The notes under the pieces are model-generated. The model saw only the letters and a program-made list of their open reading frames with translations, was not told where the DNA came from and searched no databases. This document shows positions 28,589 through 37,583 of a stretch of DNA of 64,000 nucleotides, one piece after another (the first letter of the stretch is position 1; each line of letters opens with the position of its first letter). Source of the stretch: Roseovarius sp. MMSF_3281 (lineage in GTDB: Bacteria; Pseudomonadota; Alphaproteobacteria; Rhodobacterales; Rhodobacteraceae); assembly GCF_030733685.1 (NCBI RefSeq), contig NZ_JASHIM010000006.1, forward strand, positions 107,402-171,401, read 5' to 3'. A program made the position numbers and the translations under genes.

Positions 28589-29494
28589 ATGCCGCTCAGC
28601 CCCGACCAGCAGGCCGAAATTGAACAGCAACGCGGCGCGCCGCAATCCACCCTGCGCGCCACCGCGCCCGGCATGGAAAAGCACCTCTATACCGCCTACC
28701 CGGTGCTTGATCACGGCTTTGTCCGGGTGGTCGATTACATGGGCGACGATGCCGCCATCTGTCAGGCCGCCCGCGTGTCTTACGGCAAGGGGACCAAATC
28801 GGTCAGCAACGACGCGGGGTTGATCCGCTATCTCATGCGCCACTGGCACTCCACCCCGTTTGAAATGTGCGAGATCAAGCTGCACGTCAAACTGCCCGTT
28901 TTCGTCGCGCGCCAGTGGATCCGCCACCGCACCGCCAACGTCAACGAATACTCGGCCCGCTATTCGATCCTGGATCGGGAGTTTTATATTCCCGCCCCCG
29001 ATCACCTCGCCGCGCAGTCCACCACCAACAACCAGGGCCGGGGTGAGGCGCTTCAGGGCGAGGAGGCCGAGCGCGTCTTGCGCCTCCTGCAAGAGGATTC
29101 CATGCGCGCCTATGACCATTACGAAGAGATGATCAGCCAAGAGGGCCAACAGGGCCTTGCCCGCGAATTGGCGCGCATGAACCTGCCCGCCAATGTCTAT
29201 ACCCAATGGTACTGGAAGGTCGACCTGCACAACCTGCTGCACTTCCTGCGCCTGCGCGCTGATCACCACGCCCAATACGAAATCCGCGTCTATGCCGAGG
29301 AGCTTTGCAAGATCGTCGCCGATTGGGTCCCCGCCGCCTATGGCGCCTTCGAGGATTACCGCATGGGCGGCGCAACCCTCTCGGCCAAGGGCCTCGACTG
29401 CCTGCGCCGGATGCTGAAAGGCGAGGAGGTGACCCAGGAAACCTCGGGCATGAGCAAGGGCGAGTGGAGGGAGTTTCAGGAGCTGTTGGGGTAA
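28589..29494 (+). CDS. thyX: Flavin-dependent thymidylate synthase ThyX
   Basis: ThyX makes dTMP from dUMP using methylene-tetrahydrofolate and FAD. The ThyX motif is present as [15 protein letters not shown] near residue 113. Substrate residues lie in [20 protein letters not shown] near 235. It has 301 residues from the ATG at 28589, which has GAAAGG upstream; the frame is open further 5' but without good coding sense. It is followed after 5 bases by a gene of very different base composition. Confidence 0.95.
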   Translation: MPLSPDQQAEIEQQRGAPQSTLRATAPGMEKHLYTAYPVLDHGFVRVVDYMGDDAAICQAARVSYGKGTKSVSNDAGLIRYLMRHWHSTPFEMCEIKLHVKLPVFVARQWIRHRTANVNEYSARYSILDREFYIPAPDHLAAQSTTNNQGRGEALQGEEAERVLRLLQEDSMRAYDHYEEMISQEGQQGLARELARMNLPANVYTQWYWKVDLHNLLHFLRLRADHHAQYEIRVYAEELCKIVADWVPAAYGAFEDYRMGGATLSAKGLDCLRRMLKGEEVTQETSGMSKGEWREFQELLG

Positions 29495-29499
29495 TCGGA

Positions 29500-30675
29500 A
29501 TGACAACTGTCGAGTTGGTCCAAGTATTTGTCTCATCGCCAGGCGATATGCGTGAAGAGAGAAATCTAGTTACCGAAATATGTTCTCAGATAAATCGAGA
29601 TATTGGTTTCTCCCATGGATTCCGCCTTGAACCCTTGCTTTGGGAGGAAGATGTTAATTCAGACGTTAGTGATCGCTCGCAGCAGGTCATCAACAAGCAA
29701 ATATCGAGCTACGACATATATTTAGGAATTATGGGTAGCTATTTTGGGAGAAGCACAGGAGCCTATGCTTCGGGTACAGAAGAAGAGTTTCGAATAGCAA
29801 TTGGGATGCATGACGCCGGATCCGTAAAGAGCGTCCAGTTTTACTTCTCAGACACCTTAGTGGCCCCAAGTGAGATTGATGTTGGTGAGCTCGAAAAAGT
29901 CCGGAACTTCAAAAATATTGTTGGATCCTCGGGTGTCTTTTATAAGTCATACAAAGACTTAACACAGTTCAGTATTGCCTGCCGACGTGGCCTCACAAGA
30001 GCTTGCCATTCAATTATCGAGGAGCGAAAAGCCAAGGGAGAGGAGAAACCAACATCCAGAATAAGTAGACAGCGGCCTTATGAAAACCTTAGGCATCTTA
30101 AAGGCGCATTTGACGCGGACCCTTTTGTATCCAGTCATGTATTAACTGTTGAAGCTGTAAAAGACTTTGAGGAATTTACAAAATTCCTTACTGATGTAGG
30201 GAAAAGAGTATCTGAACTGACGAGGTCATTCGAAAAAGCCACGAAAGAAATTGAAAGATACAATTCAGGCAAGTCCCAAAATCACAACCGCGTGTTGAAA
30301 ATAATTGATAAAGCTCTGTCGACGATGGAGGACTTTATCCATTTCTTTTCACATTCCATTCCCCCCATGGATTCACTGTTTACATCTGCGATGAGCTCTT
30401 TTCAGCGCGTTAGTTTAATTATTCATTCAACCAGTGACATGGAGAAAGATGGCATTTCGGCTTCGATACATGCTGCGAAAAGGACTATTGAAGATTTCAA
30501 CTCCCTCAAAGTGGCATCCCTCGATGCCTCGGCTCAAATTCTTGATGCCTTCAGCGAAGGCGACCGTCTAATCGGCTCTGCACGAACATTTCGAGCGATA
30601 ACCTTGGATTTTGCGGATCTATTGGATCGCGCTATTGAATCGATCAATCAGCTTGAAGATGAAAAATTAGCATAA
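29500..30675 (+). CDS. DUF4062 domain protein with helical C-terminus, foreign base composition
   Basis: The N-terminal ~110 residues match DUF4062: VQVFVSSPGDMREERNLVTE at the start, EPLLWEEDV, SYDIYLGIMGSYFGRSTGA and SGTEEEFRIAI. DUF4062 is related to the TIR and nucleoside-deoxyribosyltransferase folds and often sits at the N-terminus of NACHT or other signalling ATPases. Here it is followed only by a charged linker (about 170-200) and long helices to residue 391, with no ATPase. GC content is clearly lower than every neighbour and codon use is AT-ended, so transfer is likely. An immune or abortive role is a guess from the family. Confidence 0.75.
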   Translation: MTTVELVQVFVSSPGDMREERNLVTEICSQINRDIGFSHGFRLEPLLWEEDVNSDVSDRSQQVINKQISSYDIYLGIMGSYFGRSTGAYASGTEEEFRIAIGMHDAGSVKSVQFYFSDTLVAPSEIDVGELEKVRNFKNIVGSSGVFYKSYKDLTQFSIACRRGLTRACHSIIEERKAKGEEKPTSRISRQRPYENLRHLKGAFDADPFVSSHVLTVEAVKDFEEFTKFLTDVGKRVSELTRSFEKATKEIERYNSGKSQNHNRVLKIIDKALSTMEDFIHFFSHSIPPMDSLFTSAMSSFQRVSLIIHSTSDMEKDGISASIHAAKRTIEDFNSLKVASLDASAQILDAFSEGDRLIGSARTFRAITLDFADLLDRAIESINQLEDEKLA

Positions 30676-31259
30676 GTTCCCAATTTATTTATTGCGTGCC
30701 GCTCTAAGCTTGCAGAGCCGCGCCAATGGCGACGCGCGCGGGGGCGTTTGATCCCGTATGGGTGGACGTCCTTTATCTCTGCCAAATCCGAAGAACCTCA
30801 AGCGGCGTTCTACACTGGCCCAAAAGCCGCCGCGTGGGGGCGCGTCGGCTTTGGCGCGGCGGCGCTGGGCGCCTTGTTCCCGCGCCCTCGCATCAATCAA
30901 AGGTCGGGGCAGCGCATCGGATATGACAGTTCCAAACCACATGCCCCCACTCTCCCCGCAACGGGTTAACACCACCTGACCCCACCGTGCGATCCCCACG
31001 GGGTGGCGCTGGTCTGTACATTCTGTACATGTCCCATCCGTACGCCCCCGATTTCTGTACAAAACCCCGGGGGTTTCTGTACAACTTGTACAGAAATTTA
31101 CGCCCGGCACTGTCCGGGTAGCGTGGTCAATAAGACTCACGTGTTCAGATTGTTTCCGGAGCACCCCATCCGGGCCCAAAGGGTTTGACAGGGGCGGGGG
31201 ATCGGCTACGATTATGCGTGGTAACTGGATTATTTTTCAGCGTTTTCAAGAGGTTCCAC
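30676..31259. other. 584-bp region without a convincing gene
   Basis: The first 25 bases are AT-rich like the DUF4062 gene, then GC rises sharply. Frames on both strands are open but their translations are low-complexity, Arg- and Pro-rich, and run through the GTAC palindromes, so none is called. The last part (31190-31259) is the leader of the small secreted protein gene. Confidence 0.6.
31011..31100. repeat. GTAC palindrome array 1 (TGTACA type)
   Basis: Six GTAC cores occur in 80 bases, mostly as CTGTACA. The best unit, 31075-31095, is a perfect palindrome with 10-base arms (TTCTGTACAA) around a central C. An AAACCCCGGGGGTTT hairpin links it to another half-unit. The layout resembles the array at 37481-37566. 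Confidence 0.7.
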
Positions 31260-31532
31260 ATGCGCTTTCCCCTCTCCGCCGCTCTTCTCGCCGCTGTCGT
31301 CGCGGCCCCGGCTGCCGCCGAAGGCCCGAAAACCTATGCCTTTGGCGCTGGCGCAAATTATTGCCCCAACGGCCTTCAGCCGATCACCATGAACGGCGTC
31401 ATCTGCTGCGGCCAGCCCAATCAAAGCCAATCATATCAACAGGTTATGCGCCATCCGGTCGCCAAGCCGCGCCATGTCAGGCGCGCCCGCACGGTCGATA
31501 CCTGCGCCGAGGGCGTCAAGGGCTGCTACTGA
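31260..31532 (+). CDS. Small secreted Cys-containing protein (90 aa)
   Basis: The signal peptide spans residues 1-20 (PLSAALLAAVVAAPAAAE). The mature part has a Cys cluster (NYCPNGLQPITMNGVICCGQ) and further Cys in DTCAEGVKGCY at the C-terminus, five in all, suggesting disulfides in the periplasm or outside. The middle is basic (HPVAKPRHVRRARTV). The ATG at 31260 follows AGAGG. I do not recognise the family. Confidence 0.65.
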   Translation: MRFPLSAALLAAVVAAPAAAEGPKTYAFGAGANYCPNGLQPITMNGVICCGQPNQSQSYQQVMRHPVAKPRHVRRARTVDTCAEGVKGCY

Positions 31533-31558
31533 ATATCGGGCGGTAAATTTCGCTGTGT

Positions 31559-31765
31559 TTACAGGGGCTTAAGGTCGCCAGCCATCTGGCGGCCGTCTTT
31601 GCCGTCCACCAGTTCATAGTTGACCTTCTGATTATCCGCCAGCCCGGTCAGACCCGACTGTTCGACTTGGCTGATATGCACGAATACGTCGCTACCGCCT
31701 TGATCTGGCTCGATAAATCCGTATCCCTTCGTGGTGTTGAACCACTTCACGGTGCCGCTGGGCAT
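31559..31765 (-). CDS. Cold-shock domain protein
   Basis: This 68-residue CspA-type nucleic-acid chaperone carries both RNA-binding motifs: RNP1 as KGYGFIEPDQG and RNP2 as VFVHISQVE. It starts SGTVKWFNTTKGYG, the standard opening. It acts in the cytoplasm by melting RNA structure. It is convergent with the secreted-protein gene. Whether it is cold-induced cannot be told here. Confidence 0.95.
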   Translation of the reverse strand: MPSGTVKWFNTTKGYGFIEPDQGGSDVFVHISQVEQSGLTGLADNQKVNYELVDGKDGRQMAGDLKPL

Positions 31766-31938
31766 GCCGTTTCTCCTTTTAGATCTTCATCTTCCCCGGA
31801 TCCTGCCGGGCCACGCGCCAGACCCCGTAAAGCCTTGGCACCCAAGGATGATTACACGGGCAATGTAAAAAGCAAGCGAAACCCCCGTGACTGTTCCCGC
31901 CTTGCCCGTTATTGAGGCGGAAATACTGGGGAAATGCG

Positions 31939-32253
31939 ATGATCCTATACGGTTTGAAAACCTGTGACACTTGCCGCAAGGCACTGAAATCATTGCCGGA
32001 TGCGCAGTTTGTCGATGTCCGGGCCGAGGGGGTGCCGGATGACGTGCTGAAATCCGCTTACGAGTCTTTGGGCGATGCGCTGCTCAACACCCGCTCTACC
32101 ACCTGGCGCGGTTTGGACGAGGCCACGCGCGCCCGCCCACCCCTTGATTTGCTGGTCGAACACCCGACCCTGATGAAGCGCCCCCTGATCGTGGAAGGTG
32201 GGCATTTTCACTTGGGATGGGATAAGGGCGTTCAGGCGCAACTCCTTGGATAA
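31939..32253 (+). CDS. ArsC/Spx-like thioredoxin-fold protein
   Basis: The sequence begins MILYGLKTCDTCRKALKSLP with the CxxC at residues 10-13. STTWRGLDEATR and EHPTLMKRPLIVEGGHFHLGW follow, the ArsC/Spx fold. The family includes arsenate reductases and Spx-type regulators, but members of about 104 residues without ars neighbours are usually uncharacterised. The ATG at 31939 is preceded by GGGGAAATGCG. No ars genes are nearby. Confidence 0.85.
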   Translation: MILYGLKTCDTCRKALKSLPDAQFVDVRAEGVPDDVLKSAYESLGDALLNTRSTTWRGLDEATRARPPLDLLVEHPTLMKRPLIVEGGHFHLGWDKGVQAQLLG

Positions 32254-32297
32254 TCAGGAAAAACGCTTATCTGCCTTGAAGCGAAGAGGAGAGTACG

Positions 32298-32666
32298 ATG
32301 CGTAGCGCGGCTTTGGTTCTTGGGGTGATCGGCGGCTTGCTGGCCATGTTGGTGGGCTTTTTCAGCTACGGCTATACCGAGTTCATCGACCAATACGGCG
32401 AGATCGAAGGCCTTGCCGAACAAGTCGACCGCGTCGGCCTCATCCGTGCCGTCAGTTTCCTGTCACCGCTGCTCGCCATTGCCGGTGGCGCCATGGCCAA
32501 GATCCGCGCGCTTTGGGGTGGTGTGCTGCTGCTGATTTCGGCCGCGGCGATGTTTTATGCCTTTGATTTCAATGCCTTCACCATGTTCCCGATTGGTTTC
32601 ACGGTGCTGGGTGGCCTGCTTGCGATTGCGGCGGGGAAACCCGATGAGCCGAAGGCGCATTTCTAA
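32298..32666 (+). CDS. Small membrane protein (122 aa), unknown
   Basis: Four hydrophobic segments are seen: about residues 4-24, 52-68, 72-90 and 92-112. A polar loop (YTEFIDQYGEIEGLAEQVDR) lies after the first. AGAGGAG precedes the ATG. The last 68 bases overlap the 3' end of the DoxX gene on the other strand. No motif is recognised; it is probably an inner-membrane protein. Confidence 0.72.
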   Translation: MRSAALVLGVIGGLLAMLVGFFSYGYTEFIDQYGEIEGLAEQVDRVGLIRAVSFLSPLLAIAGGAMAKIRALWGGVLLLISAAAMFYAFDFNAFTMFPIGFTVLGGLLAIAAGKPDEPKAHF

Positions 32667-33192
32667 GAAATACCCGATCCAGCGAAAGCGGCCCGCCTCC
32701 TTTGATCACCAGCACAAGCAACAGAAACAGCCAAAGGGCACGCTGATCCATAATCGCCGCGTCCGGGGTTTTGTCGAACCAGGCCCCCACGGTCGAGGCT
32801 TCACCAATCGCACCGTGCCCATAAAGGTCGGTCAGGGTCTGCACGATTAAGAAGCCGATCATCCCGAAGGCGGAAAGCCGGGTCAGTAATCCTATAACAA
32901 TCAGAAATGGCAGGATAAATTCGGCCCAAGTCCCTGCCAGAACCACGAGGGTATGAAACAGGTCAAGTTGGCTGCTGTCATATCCCACGATTTCCATGAC
33001 GCGGGGGAATATCTGGGCGTATGCTCCGACCGAGGGTGAGAAAATCCCACCTTCCAGCTTGGTCAGGCCCGAAACCCAGAAATACATCAAGAAAACCGCC
33101 GCAAACAGAAAACGCGCCACCGTGGGCAGGATCCAATCGGCCCGGTCAAGCCCCCGCGACAGGTTTTGGTAATAGGAAATGACTGTGCTCAT
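32599..33192 (-). CDS. DoxX-family membrane protein, last gene of the bufferin-type operon
   Basis: This DoxX-like inner-membrane protein has four helices. The opening PTVARFLFAAVFLMYFWVSGLTKL is the DoxX signature, followed by VVLAGTWAEFILPFLIVIGLLTRL. DoxX proteins commonly sit in DUF692/DUF2282 clusters, perhaps supporting metal or redox handling. It is three bases after the DUF2063 gene. The C-terminal tail (after GPLSLDRVF, about 25 residues) is read antisense to the neighbouring gene and looks like a non-conserved extension. Confidence 0.85.
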   Translation of the reverse strand: MSTVISYYQNLSRGLDRADWILPTVARFLFAAVFLMYFWVSGLTKLEGGIFSPSVGAYAQIFPRVMEIVGYDSSQLDLFHTLVVLAGTWAEFILPFLIVIGLLTRLSAFGMIGFLIVQTLTDLYGHGAIGEASTVGAWFDKTPDAAIMDQRALWLFLLLVLVIKGGGPLSLDRVFLRNAPSAHRVSPPQSQAGHPAP

Positions 33193-33195
33193 AGC

Positions 33196-33951
33196 TTAGA
33201 CCTCGGAATGAATTGCTGTGATGGCCTGTGTGTCCAAAAGAAGGGTCAGTACAGCGGCAAGATCGAACTCAGACGAGGTTTCTGCCGCGTCTTCAAAGGC
33301 TTCGCCTATGGAGTTGCCTAGCAGAAGCGAGGCAAAGAACACGCCGCTTTCCTTGGAAAGGGGGTGGCACTGAGGGTCGAAATCGGGCCGCGTGATGAAC
33401 ACATCCTGCGCCACATTGGCTGGCTTGGGGGCGCCGTCTTCAAGATTGTAGGCCCAGATGGCGTGAACAGGCCAATGAGAGCAGATAAGACGGGCGGATG
33501 GCGCAAATGTCATCCGTGTTGCCGTCAATTCCTCTTCCGAAAGGTTTGCCAAGTTGCCCGGATCAATCGGGGTTGCATCTGCAGCGTGATAGGATTCACG
33601 CAATGCCTGCTCAAGCCGCGCGACATCGGGCAGGTAGCCGATATGATTCAGCGGCTGAAAGGATTCAAGAAATACTGGAAATTCAGTACCATAAACCATG
33701 ATCAAGGGGCTTTTCGGCGGATGCTGACGCAGGAAGACCCCCGCGACCTTCTTGAAGTTCTCAGGGCCGATCAGCTTCACGATCGCCGGGAAACTGACCT
33801 CAAGCGCTTCGGTCAGGCCGACCGCGACATTGTTGCGGTAAACCGAAAATCGCGCGCCTGCGGGGCGGCCTTGCCCGTCTCTCAACCCCGCGGGGGCATC
33901 GCGTGCATTGTCCCATAGCGCATCGTGGAATTGGCGTTGATCGACGCTCAT
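33196..33951 (-). CDS. bufC: DUF2063 bufferin maturation partner, BufC-like
   Basis: The DUF2063 N-terminal domain (about residues 5-100) has [13 protein letters not shown] and [29 protein letters not shown], followed by [19 protein letters not shown]. These proteins act beside DUF692 enzymes, probably presenting the precursor peptide as MbnC does for MbnB. It has 251 residues. Its ATG overlaps the bufB stop (ATGA). The remainder (about 130-251) is a less conserved domain with [21 protein letters not shown]. Confidence 0.88.
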   Translation of the reverse strand: MSVDQRQFHDALWDNARDAPAGLRDGQGRPAGARFSVYRNNVAVGLTEALEVSFPAIVKLIGPENFKKVAGVFLRQHPPKSPLIMVYGTEFPVFLESFQPLNHIGYLPDVARLEQALRESYHAADATPIDPGNLANLSEEELTATRMTFAPSARLICSHWPVHAIWAYNLEDGAPKPANVAQDVFITRPDFDPQCHPLSKESGVFFASLLLGNSIGEAFEDAAETSSEFDLAAVLTLLLDTQAITAIHSEV

Positions 33952-34805
33952 GCCGGCACCCGTTCAAGCGCCCCGGCGGCGCGCGCGGCCTCGGCGGCTA
34001 GTGCCGGCCACTCCGGGATATCGGCATCCCATTCGATCAACAGGGGGCGCGGGCCGCTACGTTCAAGAACATGATCCAACAAGGCCCAAACCGGATCGGC
34101 CACCTCGCGCCCGTGGCTGTCGATCAACAAGGGCGCGCCGTGGTCGTCTTCATCCTCGTCATGTCCGCCAAGATGAATTTCACCAACTTTTTCAATGGGA
34201 AAGGCATCAATATAGGCGCGCGGATCAAGCCCAAGGTTGGTGGCCGAGACAAAGACATTATTCACATCAAGCAGCAGGCCACAGCCCGTTCGGTGCGCGA
34301 TTTCCGAGAGAAACTCGGTCTCGGCATAGGTGCTTTCGTCGAACGCCAGATAGCTGGACGGGTTTTCCAGAAGCATCTGTCGGCCCAAAGCCTCTTGCAC
34401 CTCATCAATGTGGTCACAGACGCGCTGAAGGGTGGAGGATGTATAGGGCAGGGGCAGCAGATCGTTCAAGAAATGACTGTCGTGGGTGGACCACGCCAGA
34501 TGCTCGGAAAAACTCGCCGGTTGAAGCCAATTGCACAGGTGCGTGAGGCGGGAAAGATGATCAGGGTCAAGCCGCTCTTCGCCGCCAATGCTCAAGCCCA
34601 CGCCATGAACGGATATCGGGAACCGGTCAGCCAGATGGCGCAACTGGGCCAGTGGTCGTCCACCGTCGCCCATGTAGTTTTCGGCATGAATTTCCAGCCA
34701 CTCAACGGGGCGGGAAGCATCCAGGATCTCTTTGAAATGCTGGGGTTTATAGCCAACGCCGGGGGCCGGAGGCAGGGTTGGGAAACGGGAGCTGGTATCA
34801 AGCAT
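33948..34805 (-). CDS. bufB: DUF692 multinuclear-iron enzyme, BufB-like
   Basis: This TIM-barrel enzyme is of the MbnB/TglH/BufB family, which uses two or three iron ions and oxygen to modify peptide cysteines. The metal-ligand motifs are in place: [12 protein letters not shown] near residue 38, SEHLAWS near 100, LENPSSYL near 145, [13 protein letters not shown] near 175, [15 protein letters not shown] near 208, and [12 protein letters not shown] near 258. It has 285 residues. It lies between the precursor gene and bufC, which fixes the substrate by context. The expected product is an oxidised cysteine heterocycle. Confidence 0.9.
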   Translation of the reverse strand: MLDTSSRFPTLPPAPGVGYKPQHFKEILDASRPVEWLEIHAENYMGDGGRPLAQLRHLADRFPISVHGVGLSIGGEERLDPDHLSRLTHLCNWLQPASFSEHLAWSTHDSHFLNDLLPLPYTSSTLQRVCDHIDEVQEALGRQMLLENPSSYLAFDESTYAETEFLSEIAHRTGCGLLLDVNNVFVSATNLGLDPRAYIDAFPIEKVGEIHLGGHDEDEDDHGAPLLIDSHGREVADPVWALLDHVLERSGPRPLLIEWDADIPEWPALAAEAARAAGALERVPA

Positions 34806-34865
34806 GGTGCACCTATGGACAAAATCGTGTGGGTGCGCCCATCACCGGGCGCACCCAAGATCGGC

Positions 34866-35153
34866 TTAGGACGGCAGGTCACGGTCCAGCGGTTCAAGGC
34901 TGCCCATGCGGTCACCGGGCAGGTCGATTTCGGCGCAGGTGCCTGCATCGACCAGTGTCCATGCGTTGCCTTGGTAGTCCACGGTCGAGCTTCCGGCGCA
35001 GGTGGTGCCGGCACCGGCCTTGCAGTCGTTCTCGCCGGCCAGCGAAACACCATAGCATTTCTCTTTTTCCATGGCGACGGCAGGGGTGCTATGGGCGGCG
35101 AGCGCGGCGGTCATTGCGCCAGCGATGGCGGCGGTTTTCATGGTCTTGGACAT
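34866..35153 (-). CDS. bufA: Bufferin-type precursor peptide (DUF2282), BufA-like
   Basis: The predicted precursor has 95 residues. A Sec signal peptide (about 1-27, [20 protein letters not shown]) precedes a core with four Cys at 33, 44, 52 and 73. The first is in the KCYG motif ([18 protein letters not shown]), then [14 protein letters not shown] and [10 protein letters not shown], the DUF2282 pattern. In the bufferin family two Cys become thiooxazole-type heterocycles and the exported peptide binds copper. The ATG at 35153 is preceded by GGGAGATA. It is the first gene of the operon bufA-bufB-bufC-doxX. Confidence 0.88.
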   Translation of the reverse strand: MSKTMKTAAIAGAMTAALAAHSTPAVAMEKEKCYGVSLAGENDCKAGAGTTCAGSSTVDYQGNAWTLVDAGTCAEIDLPGDRMGSLEPLDRDLPS

Positions 35154-35342
35154 ATCGGTATCTCCCTCGAAGGTTTTACATCTGATCACTGGTGCAGAAT
35201 GCGGTTCAGTGATGCCTTGAGGGTATGTGCGGTGCTGATCACAAAGCTATTCACGAGCGCGTTAAACACGGCCGCGTTAAATTGTGTGAGAGCGCAGAAA
35301 ACTGAAAGCCATTGAAAACAAACAATATTGCTATTGAAAAAA
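35154..35342 (-). promoter_or_regulatory. Upstream region of the bufferin operon
   Basis: This spacer contains no gene and must carry the operon promoter. CTGATCAC occurs twice, at 35182-35189 and 35235-35242, 53 bases apart. No clear sigma-factor consensus could be assigned by eye. Confidence 0.4.
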
Positions 35343-35376
35343 CTTCGGGCCGCGCATTTGGTTACACGGCCCGAAG
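35343..35376 (-). terminator. Rho-independent terminator after thrS
   Basis: CTTCGGGCCG pairs with CGGCCCGAAG across a 14-base loop. On the minus strand the stem is followed by TTTTTTC. It lies 19 bases beyond the thrS stop. Confidence 0.85.
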
Positions 35377-35394
35377 CAATAATTTGGATAAATG

Positions 35395-37374
35395 TTACAG
35401 AAGGTCGGGGGGCGTTGCCTCGGTGGAAAGCGCCTTGATCGTGCTATCCAAGCTCTCGACGCTGGTCTTTTTTTCGCCCAAGCGGCGAACGGAAACCGTC
35501 TCTTCCTCGACTTCCTTCATGCCACAAGCAAGGATGACCGGCACCTTGCCAACCGAATGTTCGCGGACCTTGTAGTTGATCTTTTCATTGCGCAAATCGG
35601 CCTCGGCGCGAACGCCTGCGGCTGTCAGCTGGTCAACGACCTGTTGCACATAATCGTTGGCTTCCGACACGATCGAGGCGACGACCACCTGACGCGGCGC
35701 TAACCAGAAGGGCAGCTTGCCTTCCCAGTTCTCGATCAGGATGCCGATGAACCGCTCGAAAGACCCAAGACAGGCACGGTGCAGCATGTATGGACGGTGC
35801 TTTTCGCCATCCGCCGCGATGTAGGTGGCGCCAAGACGTTCCGGCAGGTTCGGGTCCACCTGGAAGGTGCCGCATTGCCAGACACGGCCGATGGCGTCGG
35901 TCAGGTAGAAATCGAGCTTGGGCCCGTAAAACGCACCGTCGCCCGGCTCCAGCGTATAATCGCGGCCCACGGCCTTGATCGCCTTTTCAAGCGCGCCTTC
36001 GACATAGTCCCAGCTTTCATCGGTGCCGACACGTTTCTCGGGCCGCGTTGCGAAGCGGATTTCAAACTCGGGGAAGCCAAGCTCGCGGTAGACATCGGCG
36101 AGGAAGTCGATGAAGCGCGCGCATTCCTCCTGAATTTGTTCTTCGGTGCAGAAGATATGCGCGTCGTCCTGGGTAAACCCGCGCACCCGCATGATACCGT
36201 GCAGCGCGCCCGAGGGTTCGAACCGCGCGCAGGAGCCGAATTCGGCAAGGCGCAGGGGCAGGTCGCGATAGCTCTTGAGGCCTTGATTGAACACCTGCAC
36301 GTGGCAGGGACAGTTCATTGGCTTGAGCGCATTGATCCGCGTTTGTTCCTTGTTCTTGGCGGAAGCATCATCGTTTTCGCCATCGCGGCTTTCGTCGACT
36401 TCGACCACAAACATATGGTGTTGGTATTTGTCCCAGTGGCCAGAGGCCTCCCAGAGTTTGCGGTCGACGACCTGCGGGGTGTTGATCTCGTTATAGCCAC
36501 CGGCGCGCTGTTTGCGGCGCATGTAGTCTTGCAGCGCGGTATAGATCGTCCAGCCGTTGGGGTGCCAGAAGACCTGCCCGGGGGCCTCTTCCTGCATGTG
36601 GAAAAGGCTCATCTCGCGGCCCAGTTTGCGGTGGTCGCGCTTCTCGGCCTCTTCAAGGAAGTTCAGGTAATTCTTGAGTTTTTCCTTGCCGGTGAAGGCC
36701 ACGCCGTAGATGCGTTGCAGCATCTTGCGGTCTGAATCCCCGCGCCAATAGGCCCCCGCCACGGACATCAGTTTAAAGGCATCTGCGGGCACCTGGCCGG
36801 TGTGTTGCAGGTGGGGGCCGCGGCAGAGGTCTTGCCAGTGGCCGTGCCAGTACATACGAAGCGGTTCATCCCCGGGAATGGACTCGATCAGCTCGACTTT
36901 GAAGGGCTCATCATTGTCGCGATAGTGCTGGACCGCGCGGTCGCGGTCCCAGATCTCGGTTTTCACCTCATCGCGCAAGTTGATGATTTCCTTCATCTTT
37001 TTCTCAATCGCCCCAAGGTCTTCGGGGGTGAAGGGTTCATCGCGGTCAAAGTCGTAGTACCACCCGTTCTCGATTACTGGGCCGATGGTGACCTTGACGC
37101 CCGGGTAAAGCTCTTGCACGGCGCGGGCCATGATGTGGGCGAGGTCGTGGCGGATCAGTTCATTCGCCGGCCCTTCATCCTTCATGGTGTTGATATTAAT
37201 CGAAGAATCCGCGTCGATCGGCCATTGGAGATCCCAATGCTGGCCGTTGACAGTGGCCGAAATGGCCTTTTTGGCGAGGGATTTGGAAATATCGGCCGCC
37301 ACGTCGCCAGCAGTGATGCCTGCCTCGTAGCTGCGCGCGTTACCATCCGGAAAAGTAAGGGAAATCTGGGCCAT
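35395..37374 (-). CDS. thrS: Threonyl-tRNA synthetase
   Basis: This is a class II synthetase for tRNA-Thr. The N-terminal TGS domain starts [19 protein letters not shown]. The editing domain holds [16 protein letters not shown] (HxxxH) near residue 72. The catalytic domain has the zinc Cys in [11 protein letters not shown], motif 2 [21 protein letters not shown] and motif 3 [17 protein letters not shown]. It has 659 residues. ATG at 37374 is preferred over an in-frame start 33 bases upstream ([11 protein letters not shown]). It is monocistronic. Confidence 0.97.
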   Translation of the reverse strand: MAQISLTFPDGNARSYEAGITAGDVAADISKSLAKKAISATVNGQHWDLQWPIDADSSININTMKDEGPANELIRHDLAHIMARAVQELYPGVKVTIGPVIENGWYYDFDRDEPFTPEDLGAIEKKMKEIINLRDEVKTEIWDRDRAVQHYRDNDEPFKVELIESIPGDEPLRMYWHGHWQDLCRGPHLQHTGQVPADAFKLMSVAGAYWRGDSDRKMLQRIYGVAFTGKEKLKNYLNFLEEAEKRDHRKLGREMSLFHMQEEAPGQVFWHPNGWTIYTALQDYMRRKQRAGGYNEINTPQVVDRKLWEASGHWDKYQHHMFVVEVDESRDGENDDASAKNKEQTRINALKPMNCPCHVQVFNQGLKSYRDLPLRLAEFGSCARFEPSGALHGIMRVRGFTQDDAHIFCTEEQIQEECARFIDFLADVYRELGFPEFEIRFATRPEKRVGTDESWDYVEGALEKAIKAVGRDYTLEPGDGAFYGPKLDFYLTDAIGRVWQCGTFQVDPNLPERLGATYIAADGEKHRPYMLHRACLGSFERFIGILIENWEGKLPFWLAPRQVVVASIVSEANDYVQQVVDQLTAAGVRAEADLRNEKINYKVREHSVGKVPVILACGMKEVEEETVSVRRLGEKKTSVESLDSTIKALSTEATPPDLL

Positions 37375-37480
37375 TGGCCTGAAGCTCCTCGTCGGTTTGG
37401 CGCCCACGGAACGCCCGGTTGCGGGTTATTTGGTTCGCGTGTCTTTTGGCCTTTGAACGATCTCGAGTCAAGCACGCGGA

Positions 37481-37566
37481 TTTTCGTACGAGTCGTACGC
37501 AAACCCCCCGAGTTTCGTACGAAAATCGGCCGGGCCAAGAGGGCCTTCGTACGACTCGTACGAAAC
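37481..37566. repeat. GTAC palindrome array 2 (GTACGA type)
   Basis: Five GTAC cores occur in 86 bases as TTCGTACGA units. The perfect unit, 37546-37564, is TTCGTACGACTCGTACGAA; the first unit at 37484-37500 is nearly perfect. A CAAACCCCCCGAGTTTC spacer joins them, like the spacer of array 1. It lies between the dapA-like stop and thrS. Confidence 0.7.
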
Positions 37567-37583
37567 GGGCGGCTTTGGGCGCG

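Noticed and set aside
30685..31179. A 164-codon minus-strand frame beyond the DUF4062 gene
   Set aside because: It reads through the GTAC palindromes, giving repeated Cys/Thr peptides, and has an Arg/Pro-rich remainder; no RBS or motif supports it.
34071..35315. A 414-codon plus-strand frame across the bufferin genes
   Set aside because: The minus-strand DUF692 and DUF2282 genes carry the conserved motifs; this frame is their shadow.
37481..37566. Possible CRISPR array from regularly occurring GTACGA units
   Set aside because: Units are palindromic, unevenly spaced and only five; no spacers of constant length and no cas genes are near.
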